Origin: Brenneria corticis
Lineage (GTDB): Bacteria > Pseudomonadota > Gammaproteobacteria > Enterobacterales > Enterobacteriaceae
DNA: 64,000 bases
NCBI RefSeq assembly: GCF_003115855.1
Contig: NZ_KZ819084.1
Location: forward strand, 62,001-126,000
Direction of reading: 5' to 3'
In this document: in pieces, positions 16,967 through 26,292 of the stretch
How the letters are laid out: each line of letters begins with the position of its first letter
Position numbering within the stretch: the stretch's first letter is position 1
The notes under the pieces: generated by a model
The model's database searches: none
What the model saw: the letters and a program-made list of their open reading frames with translations, nothing else
What the model was told of the DNA's origin: nothing
Translations under genes and position numbers: made by a program

Positions 16967-18532
16967 ATGAAATTGTTTACCTTTTCGCTCGCCGCGCTGT
17001 TGCTGGCGGCCAGCTTGCCCTGGGGATTCGCGCAGGCGGAAACCGCCGACCGCAACGCGACGCTGAATATCGCTTACGGCAAGCGGCCGGGCACCCTCGA
17101 TCCTTACCTGACCACCAACAGCGCCACCACCGATGTGGTGCGCCATATCTTTGAACAGCTGTTCACCATCAACGATCGTTTTGAACCGGTGCCGGAGCTG
17201 GTGAAAAGCTATACCCTCAGCGACGACCGCAAAACCTACACCTTTACCCTGCGCGAGGGGATCCGCTTTCACGACGGTCAACCGCTGACGGCGGATGATG
17301 TGGTGGCGTCGATGAACCGCTGGCTGGCGGTCTCCACCCAGGGGAAAGCCAATCTTCCCGGCGCGCAGTTCGCCAAAGTCGACGACGGCGCCGTGCGGCT
17401 GACGGTGCAGACGCCGTCGCTGATTACCTTGAACGTGCTCGCCGATTTGAAAAACCTCGCCTCCATCATGCCCAAACGGCTGATAGAGGAAGCCAACGCC
17501 AGCAAGAAACCGGTCAGCCAGCTTATCGGCACCGGCCCGTATAAGCTGGCGGAGTTTAAACAGGGCGAATACCTGCATCTCACCCGCTACGACGACTACG
17601 TCTCGCGCAGCGAGCCGGGCAACGGCCTGTCGGGGCAGAAAAAGGCGGACGTCAAGGATATCTGGTTCCGCTATATCACCGATGAGTCCACCCGCCTCGC
17701 CGGGGCGCTGACCGGCGAATACGACGTTATTTTCGACCTGCCGAAAGACAATATCGATGCGCTCAACAATGCGCGGGACGTGCGGCTCTACCGGCCGGAG
17801 GCGGGCGGATCGCTGATTACCTATCTGTTTAACAAGAACCGCGGGCCGTTCGCCGACCTGAAACTGCGTCAGGCGTTCAATCTGGCGCTGGACGTGCATC
17901 AGGTGCTGCTGGCGGGTTACAGCGATGAGCGCTTTTTCAGGGCGGATCCCTCGCTGGGCTTTCCCGAACAGGTGGACTGGTACAGCGAGGCCGGCAAGCC
18001 GTACTGGAATCAGCATAAGCTGGACGAAGCGCGCCGACTGGTGAAGGAGTCCGGCTACAACGGCGAAGAGGTGGTGATTATCGCCACCAAGGAGTACGCG
18101 GAGCTGTATAACCTGGCGATTGTGGCGCAGCAGGTGCTGAAGCAGATCGGGGTGAAATCCCGTCTTGACGTCTATGACTGGGCGACAGTGCTGCAACGCC
18201 GGCAGGATCCGAAGAATTTCGATCTCTGCGCGCTGGAGTTCTCGATGCGTCAGGTATTGCACCAGTATCCTTTCCTCGACTCGCGGGCCAAATTCCCCGG
18301 ACTGAGCAACAGCCCGGAGATCGACGCCACGCTGGACGCCATCAAGCAGGCGCCGTCGCTGCCAGAAGCCAGACCGCTGGTGGATAAACTGCACGTCGAG
18401 ACCTGGAGCTATCTGCCGGTGATCGTGCTGGGGCGCACCACCCCGGACGCGGTGGCGATCAAACATAATATTCACGGCTATTACGACCTGATCGGGCCGG
18501 TATTGTGGAATGTCAGCATCGCGGCGCGCTAA
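16967..18532 (+). CDS. Peptide-type ABC transporter binding protein (SBP family 5), system A
   Basis: A periplasmic receptor of the DppA/OppA family. It has a Sec signal peptide (MKLFTFSLAALLLAASLPWG, cleavage near AQA-E), then the family opening TLNIAYGKRPGTLDPYLTT and the conserved FTLREGIRFHDGQPLTADDV. The length of 521 residues is typical. AAGGGAG lies about 10 bases before the ATG. It sits between the M20 amidohydrolase and its permeases. The ligand may be a dipeptide, an acylated amino acid or another amide; the family is broad. Confidence 0.93.
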   Translation: MKLFTFSLAALLLAASLPWGFAQAETADRNATLNIAYGKRPGTLDPYLTTNSATTDVVRHIFEQLFTINDRFEPVPELVKSYTLSDDRKTYTFTLREGIRFHDGQPLTADDVVASMNRWLAVSTQGKANLPGAQFAKVDDGAVRLTVQTPSLITLNVLADLKNLASIMPKRLIEEANASKKPVSQLIGTGPYKLAEFKQGEYLHLTRYDDYVSRSEPGNGLSGQKKADVKDIWFRYITDESTRLAGALTGEYDVIFDLPKDNIDALNNARDVRLYRPEAGGSLITYLFNKNRGPFADLKLRQAFNLALDVHQVLLAGYSDERFFRADPSLGFPEQVDWYSEAGKPYWNQHKLDEARRLVKESGYNGEEVVIIATKEYAELYNLAIVAQQVLKQIGVKSRLDVYDWATVLQRRQDPKNFDLCALEFSMRQVLHQYPFLDSRAKFPGLSNSPEIDATLDAIKQAPSLPEARPLVDKLHVETWSYLPVIVLGRTTPDAVAIKHNIHGYYDLIGPVLWNVSIAAR

Positions 18533-18544
18533 GCGGGGAAGATG

Positions 18545-19501
18545 ATGGGCTGGTATATATTCCATCGGCTGCTGGCGCTGCTGCCGGTACTGTTTGTGGT
18601 CGCTGTGGTGGTGTTCTGCCTGGTGCATCTGGCGCCGGGCGATCCGGTGCTGGTGATCCTGGGGAATGACGCCAACCCGGACGATATCGCCGCGCTGCGG
18701 CGGCAAATGGGGCTGGACAAGCCGCTGCCGGTGCAGTTTTTTGTCTGGTTCGGCGCGGTGCTGCGCGGCGATCTCGGCCACTCGTTATTTATGAACGCCA
18801 GCGTGCTGTCGCTGTTTCTGCAACATCTGCAGCCCACGCTGGCGCTGGCCGTTTATGCGCAGGGCATTGCGCTGCTGCTCGGGCTGGGCGGCGGCATTAT
18901 CAGCGCCTGGCGGCACGACCGGCTGGCGGATCGGCTGATTATGGGGCTGGCGACGCTGGGGATGTCGATTCCCGGCTTTTTGCTCGGCCTGTTTCTGATC
19001 TTCTTTTTCGCCGTGCAGCTGCGCTGGTTTCCGGTGGTGGGGTACAGCTCCACCCGCGGCGATACGCTGCTGAACCTGTGGTATTTAACCCTGCCGGCGC
19101 TGGCGCTGGGGTTTCGCATATCGGCGCTGATTGCGCGTATGACCCGCGCGGTGATGCTGGACGTGCTGCAGGAAAACTTTATTACCACCGCCCGCGCCAA
19201 AGGGGTGCCGGAAGCGCTGGTGCTGCTGCGCCACACGCTGAGAAACGGGCTGCTGCCGGTGCTGACCATCTGCGGCGAATCGTTCGGCTCGCTGGTCACC
19301 GGCGCCATTGTGATTGAAAGCGTATTCGGCATTCCGGGGGTGGGCTCGCTGGTGGTCGACTCCATCGAACGGCGCGATTTCACCGTGATTCAGGGCGCGG
19401 TGCTGCTGATCACCGTCAGCTATGTGCTGATTAACCTGGCGGTGGATATCCTCAGCTACCTGCTCGATCCCCGCCTTTCCGTGAGCGGTAAGCCGTCATG
19501 A
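18545..19501 (+). CDS. Peptide-type ABC transporter permease (DppB type), system A
   Basis: An inner-membrane permease of the DppB/OppB group. It begins MGWYIFHRLLALLPVLFVVAV and carries the N-terminal loop LAPGDPVLVILGNDANPDDI, the DppB hallmark, and the EAA loop TARAKGVPEALVLLRHTLRN. The second of two adjacent ATGs (18542, 18545) is preferred from its spacing to GGGGA at 18535-18539. Its stop overlaps the next gene by 4 bases. Confidence 0.93.
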   Translation: MGWYIFHRLLALLPVLFVVAVVVFCLVHLAPGDPVLVILGNDANPDDIAALRRQMGLDKPLPVQFFVWFGAVLRGDLGHSLFMNASVLSLFLQHLQPTLALAVYAQGIALLLGLGGGIISAWRHDRLADRLIMGLATLGMSIPGFLLGLFLIFFFAVQLRWFPVVGYSSTRGDTLLNLWYLTLPALALGFRISALIARMTRAVMLDVLQENFITTARAKGVPEALVLLRHTLRNGLLPVLTICGESFGSLVTGAIVIESVFGIPGVGSLVVDSIERRDFTVIQGAVLLITVSYVLINLAVDILSYLLDPRLSVSGKPS

Positions 19502-20361
19502 AAAAATTACTGAGCCAGCCACAGCTGGCGGCGGGCGGCGCATTGCTGTTGATCATCGTGCTGTTCTCCCTGCTCGGCACCCTGGCAAGCCCGTTCGATG
19601 CCTACTCCATTAGTCCGCTGAGCCGGCTGAAACCGCCCGACGCCACCCACTGGTTCGGCACCGATAACTTCGGCCGCGACCTGTTTGTCCGCGTGGCGCT
19701 GGCGGTGCGCATTTCGCTCTCCGTCGGCGTGGCGGTGGCGCTGGTGGCGGGGATTGTCGGGATGGCGATCGGGCTGCTGTGCGCCTGGTATCGATGGCTG
19801 GATCTGATCCTGATGCGCATCTGCGACGGATTGTTCGCCTTTCCCTCGCTGCTGCTGGCGATCGCCATCGTCGGCATTCTGGGGCCGAACGTATCGAACG
19901 TGGTGCTGGCGCTGTCGCTGGTGTACGTTCCCTCGGTGGCGCGGGTGATCCGCTCCGCCGCGCTGGTGATCAAGGAAAAGAATTATATTGAAGCCTTGCG
20001 CGCTCAGGGGGCCACCGGCGCGCGCATTATCTGGCTGCACCTGTTGCCGAACGTCGTCTCCCCGCTGATCGTGCAGGTCAGCTGGATCTTCTCGGTGGCC
20101 ATTCTCACCGAGGCGGCGCTGAGCTTTCTCGGCTCCGGCATTCCGGCGCCGATGCCCAGCCTGGGTAATCTGCTGCTGGAAGGGAAAAAGGTGATTTTCA
20201 CCGCCTGGTGGATGACCTTTTTCCCCGGCATCGCCATCGTGCTGCTGATTCTGGCGCTGAATATCGTCGGCGACGCGCTGCGCGACGGGTCCGATCGCGG
20301 GCTGAAGCCCCGGACGCGCCGTCTGTTTCGCCAGTTGAAAAACGAGGCCTCAGGGCGATGA
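19498..20361 (+). CDS. Peptide-type ABC transporter permease (DppC type), system A
   Basis: The partner inner-membrane permease, with the DppC-type opening helix and the conserved HWFGTDNFGRDLFVRVALAVRISL. The EAA loop is EALRAQGATGARIIWLHLLPNV. It starts at ATGA overlapping the stop of the DppB-type gene and ends in an ATGA overlap with the ATPase gene. Translational coupling is therefore likely. The length of 287 residues is standard. Confidence 0.93.
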   Translation: MKKLLSQPQLAAGGALLLIIVLFSLLGTLASPFDAYSISPLSRLKPPDATHWFGTDNFGRDLFVRVALAVRISLSVGVAVALVAGIVGMAIGLLCAWYRWLDLILMRICDGLFAFPSLLLAIAIVGILGPNVSNVVLALSLVYVPSVARVIRSAALVIKEKNYIEALRAQGATGARIIWLHLLPNVVSPLIVQVSWIFSVAILTEAALSFLGSGIPAPMPSLGNLLLEGKKVIFTAWWMTFFPGIAIVLLILALNIVGDALRDGSDRGLKPRTRRLFRQLKNEASGR

Positions 20362-21362
20362 GTGAGCTTGTACAGTCAGATACGCTGCTGGCGGTGGATG
20401 GATTGCAGGTGAAATTCGCCACCGAACAGGGCGTGGTGTCGCCGGTGCGCGATGTGTCGTTTACGCTCAAGCGTCATGAAACCCTGGGCATTATCGGCGA
20501 GTCCGGCTGCGGCAAAAGCGTGACGGCGCAGGCGCTGATGGGACTATTGCCGCCGCGCTACAGTCGCGTAAGCGGCGCAATGACCTTTAACGGCCAGGTG
20601 CTGCGCAGCCTGACGCCCGCGGCGTTACAGCGCTGGCGCGGCAGCCAACTGGCGATGATTTTTCAGGATCCGCTCTCCAGCCTCAACCCGGTGTTTACCG
20701 TGGCGTTTCAAATTGAGGAGAGCCTGAGGCTGCACACCGCGCTGACCCGCAGGCAGCGCCGGGCGGAAGTGCTCTCGTTGCTGCATCAGGTGGGCATTGA
20801 CGATGCCCGCCGCTGCGCGGCGGCCTACCCCCATGAAATTTCCGGCGGCATGCGCCAGCGGGTGATGATCGCCATGGCTATCGCCAGCCGTCCGGCGCTG
20901 CTGATCGCCGATGAGCCCACCACCGCGCTGGACGTTACCATCCAGGCGCAGATTCTGGCTTTGCTGGAAAAGGTAAAGGCGGATAGCGGGATGGGGATCA
21001 TCCTGATTACCCACGATCTGTCGGTGGTGGCGCAGCTGTGTCAGCGCGTACTGGTGATGTATCTTGGCGAGGTGGTGGAGGAAGCGGAGGTGGTCAGCCT
21101 GTTTGACAACCCGCTGCATCCCTATACCCGCGCGCTGCTGCAGGCCGTACCCCGGCTGGACGGCGCGCGCAAAACCGACCTGCCGGAGATCCGCGGCACG
21201 GTGCCGGCGCTGTCCGTTTCCATACCCGGCTGCGGTTTCGCCGATCGCTGCCCTTACGCCCAGGCCCGCTGTCGCGAACAGCCTCCCGTCCTGCGCGCCC
21301 TGGCGGATCGGGCTCACCGGGTGCGCTGCTGGCGCGCCGAAGAGATAGGCGGCCTGCCATGA
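20358..21362 (+). CDS. Peptide-type ABC transporter ATPase (DppD type), system A
   Basis: An ATP-binding subunit. The start at 20358 (MSELVQSDTLLAVDGLQVKF) overlaps the permease stop as ATGA and has CAGGG just upstream; the frame remains open to 20208, but that part lies in the permease gene. Walker A is GESGCGKSVT, the signature ISGGMRQRVMIAMA and Walker B LLIADEPTTALD. The C-terminal oligopeptide-transporter extension has the conserved Cys cluster (CGFADRCPYAQARC), which in DppD-type ATPases may bind Fe-S. The length is 334 residues. Confidence 0.93.
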   Translation: MSELVQSDTLLAVDGLQVKFATEQGVVSPVRDVSFTLKRHETLGIIGESGCGKSVTAQALMGLLPPRYSRVSGAMTFNGQVLRSLTPAALQRWRGSQLAMIFQDPLSSLNPVFTVAFQIEESLRLHTALTRRQRRAEVLSLLHQVGIDDARRCAAAYPHEISGGMRQRVMIAMAIASRPALLIADEPTTALDVTIQAQILALLEKVKADSGMGIILITHDLSVVAQLCQRVLVMYLGEVVEEAEVVSLFDNPLHPYTRALLQAVPRLDGARKTDLPEIRGTVPALSVSIPGCGFADRCPYAQARCREQPPVLRALADRAHRVRCWRAEEIGGLP

Positions 21363-22288
21363 GCGCGCCGCTGTTGACCGTGCGTCACTTAAGCAAAACC
21401 TTCCAGGGCAAGGGCTGGCGCGGTAAGCGTTTTACCGCCGTGCGGGACGTCAGCTTTTATATTATGCCGGGCGAGACCTACGCGCTGGTGGGGGAGTCGG
21501 GCAGCGGCAAAAGCACCACCGGGCGCAGCCTGCTGGGGCTGACCGCCGCTTCCGGCGGGGAAGTGCTGTTCGCCGGTCAGTCGCTGCTGACGCTTAACGG
21601 CCGGCAGTGGCGCGAGGCGCGCAAAGATATTCAGATGATTTTCCAGGACCCGCTCTCCTCGCTCGATCCGCAGCGCGCTATCGGTTACAGCATCGAAGAG
21701 CCGCTGATTATCCACGGCGTGCGCGACGCCCGCCGGCGCCGGCAGCAGGTAGAGCGGATATTGACTCGCGTCGGCTTCACGCCGGCGGATGCGCGGCGCT
21801 ACCCGCACGAGTTTTCCGGCGGTCAGCGCCAGCGTATCGGCATCGCCCGGGCGCTAATCCTGGAGCCGAAGCTGATAATCTGCGATGAGCCGGTGTCGGC
21901 GCTGGATGTCTCCATCCAGTCGCAGATTCTTAATTTGCTGATGCGGCTGCAGCGCGAACAGGGGCTGGCGTACCTGTTTATCGCCCACGATCTCAGCGTG
22001 GTGCACCATATCGCCGACCGCGTCGGGGTAATGTCGCGCGGCGTGATTGTGGAAGAGGCCACCGTCCCGGAGCTGTTCGCCCATCCCCAGCATCCCTATA
22101 CCCGCTATCTGCTTCAGGCCATCCCGCCGGCGCATCCGCGGCTGAAAAACCAGGCGCGGGAGTTACAGACCGCCAGCCATGACCCGGGGTGCGACTTCCG
22201 CGACGGCGAGCGCTGTATCCGCCACCCGGAACAGTATTACTGGTTAACGGATACCCATCGGGTGCGGTGCTGTTTGCCGGGAGAATGA
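21359..22288 (+). CDS. Peptide-type ABC transporter ATPase (DppF type), system A
   Basis: The second ATP-binding subunit, with Walker A GESGSGKSTTGRSLL, signature FSGGQRQRIGIARAL and Walker B LIICDEPVSALDVS. The C-terminal extension has a DppF-type Cys-containing segment (DPGCDFRDGERCIRHP). It overlaps the preceding ATPase stop by 4 bases and closes the operon begun by the M20 gene. The length of 309 residues is normal. Confidence 0.93.
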   Translation: MSAPLLTVRHLSKTFQGKGWRGKRFTAVRDVSFYIMPGETYALVGESGSGKSTTGRSLLGLTAASGGEVLFAGQSLLTLNGRQWREARKDIQMIFQDPLSSLDPQRAIGYSIEEPLIIHGVRDARRRRQQVERILTRVGFTPADARRYPHEFSGGQRQRIGIARALILEPKLIICDEPVSALDVSIQSQILNLLMRLQREQGLAYLFIAHDLSVVHHIADRVGVMSRGVIVEEATVPELFAHPQHPYTRYLLQAIPPAHPRLKNQARELQTASHDPGCDFRDGERCIRHPEQYYWLTDTHRVRCCLPGE

Positions 22289-22332
22289 GGGTTACTGTAG
22301 TCAAGTCACCCTTATCCATCAGACCCTCCGCC

Positions 22333-22414
22333 CGTCATGCCCGCGCAGGCGGGCATCTCAGCAACACCGAGCCGCAGCGAAAGCAGATCCCCGCTTACTA
22401 CCGCGGGGATGACC
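22333..22414. repeat. Composite palindromic repeat element (REP/MITE-like)
   Basis: Two hairpins make a symmetrical element: ATGCCCGC (22337-22344) with GCGGGCAT (22349-22356), and ATCCCCGC (22387-22394) with GCGGGGAT (22403-22410). The outer ends read CCGTCATGCC and GGGGATGACC, so the whole unit is a near inverted repeat. It lies between convergent operons, after the DppF-type ATPase, and may also act as a bidirectional terminator. A relative lies at 7184-7315. Confidence 0.7.
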
Positions 22415-22468
22415 GATTGGAGGCGCCGCGGATACTGTGTTAAGCGTCAGCGGTCAAGACACTTTTAT

Positions 22469-23548
22469 TCACCGGAAGCCGTCACAAACAACGCGATCAA
22501 ACTCGCTTAGCGACATCGCCTCCAGGCCCAGCTCCGGCAGGATATTATTTTGCTGGCGCAAATCTTTTTTCCATATCGCCGCGGCGACGTTAATCACCGA
22601 AGAGTGCAGCGTCAGCGCGATGCCCGCTTTCTGCGCAATCGCTTCGGCAAACGCCAGGCCGTAGGGGGTGTCTTCCAGAATAAAACGCGTATCCATGCTG
22701 GTGGGGCCGGCCGGGCCGCCTCGCCGGCGGTGCAGTTCGGCGGCGATATCGGCCAGCGTGTTTTGCGCAACGTTAAACGACTGCTGAAAATGTTCCTCGA
22801 TGCCGTGGATCTGCAACCCGAACCGGCGCGCCACGGTTTGCCGCTCCTGCTCCAGCGCGCCGATCAAATTGGCGACGCCCGGCGTCAGATAATGGTATTG
22901 CGGCCAGCTTTCTTCTCGTTCTATCCGCGTAATATTGCACAGCGCCAGCCCGAGATGGGCGATGGGATTGATATTGATCAGCGAGGTGGCCAGCGTGTTG
23001 CGCTGCGCCTGAAAATGGTCGCCGAACAGGGTGCCGCACAGCGCGATCGCCTGCTGGTTGGCCTGCATCGGCAGCGTGGCGACATGGACAATCCGCCTGG
23101 CCGCCATAATGGCGACGCTATATCCGCCGGCCTGACGGCGGGCGGTGAGCAGGGTGGTGCCCCAGGTGATAATCGGCGCGTCGATACGGCGTTCGGCCAG
23201 CCGTTTTGACAGGTACAGCGCGCTCAGCGAGCAGGCGCTGTTGATGATCGCCGGCTGTCCGCCGCGAATATGGCGAACCAGACTGTCGATCACCGTTTTG
23301 TGGGCGTAGCCCGGCACGCAGATAAAAAGCGCGTCGGCCGCGTTAACCGCGTAGGCGATATCGGTAGTGACTTCAGGTTGGCATGCGCCGTCAATGACGC
23401 CGCTAAACGACAAGCGGCGCTGGTTGGCCTGCAACGGCGCCAGATCTTCCGCCGCGGGCGACCACAGAATCGGCTGATGTCCGCGGTGGGCCAGCCAGGC
23501 GGCGCTGGCGAAACCGATATTTCCCGCCCCCAGAATGGCGACTTTCAT
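22469..23548 (-). CDS. Octopine/opine dehydrogenase family NAD(P)-binding protein
   Basis: An oxidoreductase with an N-terminal Rossmann domain (MKVAILGAGNIGFASAAWLA) and a C-terminal all-helical domain like octopine/nopaline dehydrogenases. HLGLALCNITRIER and SMDTRFILEDTPYGLAFAEA are the typical conserved stretches, the latter near the family catalytic region. The length of 359 residues is right. Opine dehydrogenases link an amino acid to a 2-oxoacid by reductive condensation, or run in reverse. The substrate is unknown; the surrounding genes suggest an amino-acid conjugate. GGGAG precedes the ATG. It is transcribed after the LysR gene, 89 bases downstream of it. Confidence 0.85.
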   Translation of the reverse strand: MKVAILGAGNIGFASAAWLAHRGHQPILWSPAAEDLAPLQANQRRLSFSGVIDGACQPEVTTDIAYAVNAADALFICVPGYAHKTVIDSLVRHIRGGQPAIINSACSLSALYLSKRLAERRIDAPIITWGTTLLTARRQAGGYSVAIMAARRIVHVATLPMQANQQAIALCGTLFGDHFQAQRNTLATSLININPIAHLGLALCNITRIEREESWPQYHYLTPGVANLIGALEQERQTVARRFGLQIHGIEEHFQQSFNVAQNTLADIAAELHRRRGGPAGPTSMDTRFILEDTPYGLAFAEAIAQKAGIALTLHSSVINVAAAIWKKDLRQQNNILPELGLEAMSLSEFDRVVCDGFR

Positions 23549-23637
23549 GGTGACTCCCTTGTTCTGTCAGGCAGCGTTGTTTGTCGCGTAGTCCCTGAAG
23601 CGGCGGGCCGCCCGCAGTGGCCGCAGGCCTGTATCGT

Positions 23638-24603
23638 TCAATGGCTTAACGACAGCATGATTTTATGGTGGTCGTCGGAATGAAACAGCGTGAAATTCGG
23701 CAATAGCTCCCTGGCGCTGTTTTCCAGCGCTTCAACCAGCTGCAACACCAGGGTGCGCGGCGTTTTGGCCTGGGGAGTAATCACGCCGAAATGGTATGGA
23801 ATATCAATATCCAGCTCGCGGATCACCATGCCGGCAAGGGGCAGACCGTAGGCGGTAACCGGTTCGGTGATCGCCACCCCCAGTCCGGCGCGGACGCAGG
23901 CCAGCACATTGGCCGAGGAGTTGGTCTCGATAATGTAGCGCGGCTGAATGTCGGCTTTTTTCATCACCTGCTCGAAACGATGGCGCAGGCGATAAGGGTT
24001 ATAAAGGGTAATAATTTTACGCGCGGCCAGATCCTGCAGGGTAATTTCATGCTGCCGGGCCAGCGCGTCGTCTTCGCTCAGCACCACCACGCAGCGCGTT
24101 TGCCCGATCCAGTGGCGGTGGGCGTTTTTATGATCCAACGGCAGGCTGCTGATGGCGATATCGGCGCGGCCGTCGATCACCGCGTGCAGCGTCTGTTCGG
24201 CCGAGTAGCTCAGGATCTGCAGCGGCACGCTGATATCCACTTTGGCCAGCGCCGCCGGCAGCAGGCCCGCGGCCATGGCGGGCGTGGCGGCGATCACCAG
24301 CGGTTTCTCTTCTTCTTCGGCGATCTCCTGGGCGCGCAGCTGGACCTGGCGCAGCGAGATCAGCGCATGCTCCACGGACTCGTGCAGCTGGTAAGCCTGC
24401 TCGGTGGGGGTTATCCGCGGACCGTTGCGCTGGAACAGCGGATAGCCGATCTTGTTTTCGAATTCCTGAATCAGCCGGGTGACGGCGGGCTGCGACCGGC
24501 GGAGATTTTTTGCCGCAGCGGTAATGCTGCCGCAGGAAATCACCGCGGAGAACGCCTCCAGCTGGCGCAAATCCAGGTCCTCTAAAATCGCCGTCTTCGA
24601 CAT
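23638..24603 (-). CDS. LysR-family transcriptional regulator
   Basis: A LysR regulator of 321 residues with an N-terminal helix-turn-helix (LRQLEAFSAVISCGSITAAA, then RSQPAVTRLIQEFENKIGYPLFQRN) and a periplasmic-binding-like effector domain. It is divergent from the flavin monooxygenase operon across a 234-base gap and upstream of the opine-dehydrogenase-like gene, so it probably controls one or both. AAAGGG lies before the ATG. It resembles CysB/Cbl-like proteins only at the general family level, so no effector is assigned. Confidence 0.92.
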   Translation of the reverse strand: MSKTAILEDLDLRQLEAFSAVISCGSITAAAKNLRRSQPAVTRLIQEFENKIGYPLFQRNGPRITPTEQAYQLHESVEHALISLRQVQLRAQEIAEEEEKPLVIAATPAMAAGLLPAALAKVDISVPLQILSYSAEQTLHAVIDGRADIAISSLPLDHKNAHRHWIGQTRCVVVLSEDDALARQHEITLQDLAARKIITLYNPYRLRHRFEQVMKKADIQPRYIIETNSSANVLACVRAGLGVAITEPVTAYGLPLAGMVIRELDIDIPYHFGVITPQAKTPRTLVLQLVEALENSARELLPNFTLFHSDDHHKIMLSLSH

Positions 24604-24837
24604 GCCGTCCGTCCCTTTCTTTTATTCGTCCGCCGTAAATTTTTTAAAAGAATGCGGCATCTCTTTTACCTTGTACACGCAATTTTCCGCATAACGACAT
24701 ACGTAATTATCATTAAGAATTCACATATAAAGCGGGTAATAATGCGTTTTAAACATCATTGGTTTGTCTTATCGCCGCCCCGTGCCGGGGCTTTCCGAGG
24801 ATGCGGGTTAAAAGATTTTCACAGGAGCCGGGGACAG

Positions 24838-26292
24838 ATGACCACATTGCATGGAAAAGGATTGGCCGCGCTGGAAGCGCGTTTGCGGGAAGATTGGCAA
24901 CTGCTGGAACTGCCGGCCAAGCCCTGGGTTCCCGCACGGCAAGCCGCCGGGCAGTATGTCGTTGACGTGGCGATCCTCGGGGCGGGCATGTGCGGGCTGG
25001 TGGCGGCGGCGGCGCTGAAACTGCTCGGCATCGATAACGTGCTGTGCTTCGACCGGGCGCCCGCCGGGCGCGAGGGGCCGTGGAAAACCTTTGCCAGAAT
25101 GGAAACGCTGCGCTCCCCCAAACAGCTGGCCGGTCCGGCGCTGGGGCTGCCCGCGCTCACCTTTCAGGCCTGGTATCTGGCGCAGTTCGGCGATGTCGCC
25201 TGGGCGTCGCTGGAGAAGATCCCGCGCGTCCAGTGGATGGATTATCTGATCTGGTATCGCCAGGTGCTGAATATTCCCGTCTTGAATCGGACGGAAGTGA
25301 CCCTGCTGCAACCGGCGGAAGAGAACCTTATCGAGGTCGCCACTCGCGACCTGGAGACGCAGGAAACGCGGAGCTACCTGGCGCGCCGGGTGATTGTGGC
25401 CAGCGGGCGCGACGGGCTGGGCGGGCCTTACGTTCCTGAGCTGGCGCAGGCGCTGGATAAAAAATACTGGGCGCACTCGGCGGACGATATCGACTTTTCC
25501 GCGCTGGCGGGCAAACGGGTGGGGGTTATCGGCGCGGGCGCCTCGGCGATGGATAACGCCGCCGTCGCGCTGGAACAGGGGGCGGGGCAGGTCGATCTGT
25601 TTATTCGCCGCCGGGACATCCCGCGCATCAACAAATTCACCGGCATCGCCAGCCAGGGCGTGGTGCAGGGGTTCGTCGGCCTCAGCGATGCCTGGAAATG
25701 GAAGTTCCTCGCCGCCACGCTGGCGGCGCAGACGCCGCCGCCGCGCGACTCCACCCTGCGCGTGTCGCGCCACGACAACGCCTTTTTTCACCTCGGCAGC
25801 CCGGTAACGGCGCTGCGGGAAAACGCGGGGCGGGTGGAACTGAACACGCCGACGGGCGACTACCCGCTCGACTTCGTTATCTTCGCCACCGGGTTCCGGG
25901 TGGATTTGTCGCGCCGGCCCGAACTGCGTTATTTCGCTCCGGACATCGCCTTCTGGCGGGATCGCTTTACGCCCGAGGCGGGAGAGGAGAACGACGAACT
26001 GGCGACGTCCCCCTATCTGGGGGCGGCGTTCGAATTCCAGCAGAAAACCCCCGGCCAGAGTCCGCTGCTGGAGCGCATCCACTGTTTTAACTACCCCTCC
26101 ACCTTAACGCACGGCAAATTGTCCGGCGATATTCCCGCCGTCAGCGACGGCGCCCGCCGGCTGGCGCAGGGCATCGCCCGCAGCCTGTTTGTGGAAGACC
26201 GGCAGCGGCATTACGACGACCTGCTGGCATTCGATACGCCGGAGCTGCTGGGCGATGAGTGGCGCGACGCGGAAGCGCGGAATGATGACTAA
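24838..26292 (+). CDS. FAD-dependent monooxygenase-like oxidoreductase
   Basis: A two-dinucleotide-site flavoprotein of 484 residues. The FAD site is VAILGAGMCGLVAAAAL (GAGMCG, residues 48-53), the NAD(P)H site is GVIGAGASAMDNA (GAGASA, residues 232-237), and an FMO/Baeyer-Villiger-type ATGF motif (FVIFATGFRVDL) follows. These point to an N- or S-oxygenating or Baeyer-Villiger enzyme, cytoplasmic. The ATG at 24838 is preferred over a frame open to 24652, because AGGAG lies upstream and the protein then begins MTTLHGKGLAALE. It heads an operon with an alpha/beta hydrolase and a second Dpp-type transporter. Confidence 0.85.
   Translation: MTTLHGKGLAALEARLREDWQLLELPAKPWVPARQAAGQYVVDVAILGAGMCGLVAAAALKLLGIDNVLCFDRAPAGREGPWKTFARMETLRSPKQLAGPALGLPALTFQAWYLAQFGDVAWASLEKIPRVQWMDYLIWYRQVLNIPVLNRTEVTLLQPAEENLIEVATRDLETQETRSYLARRVIVASGRDGLGGPYVPELAQALDKKYWAHSADDIDFSALAGKRVGVIGAGASAMDNAAVALEQGAGQVDLFIRRRDIPRINKFTGIASQGVVQGFVGLSDAWKWKFLAATLAAQTPPPRDSTLRVSRHDNAFFHLGSPVTALRENAGRVELNTPTGDYPLDFVIFATGFRVDLSRRPELRYFAPDIAFWRDRFTPEAGEENDELATSPYLGAAFEFQQKTPGQSPLLERIHCFNYPSTLTHGKLSGDIPAVSDGARRLAQGIARSLFVEDRQRHYDDLLAFDTPELLGDEWRDAEARNDD

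Noticed and set aside
16940..18781. Long minus-strand open frame (613 codons) opposite the system A binding protein
   Set aside because: It is the antisense shadow of a clear SBP family 5 gene and the start of its permease; the translation is His-, Arg- and Gln-rich with no domain.
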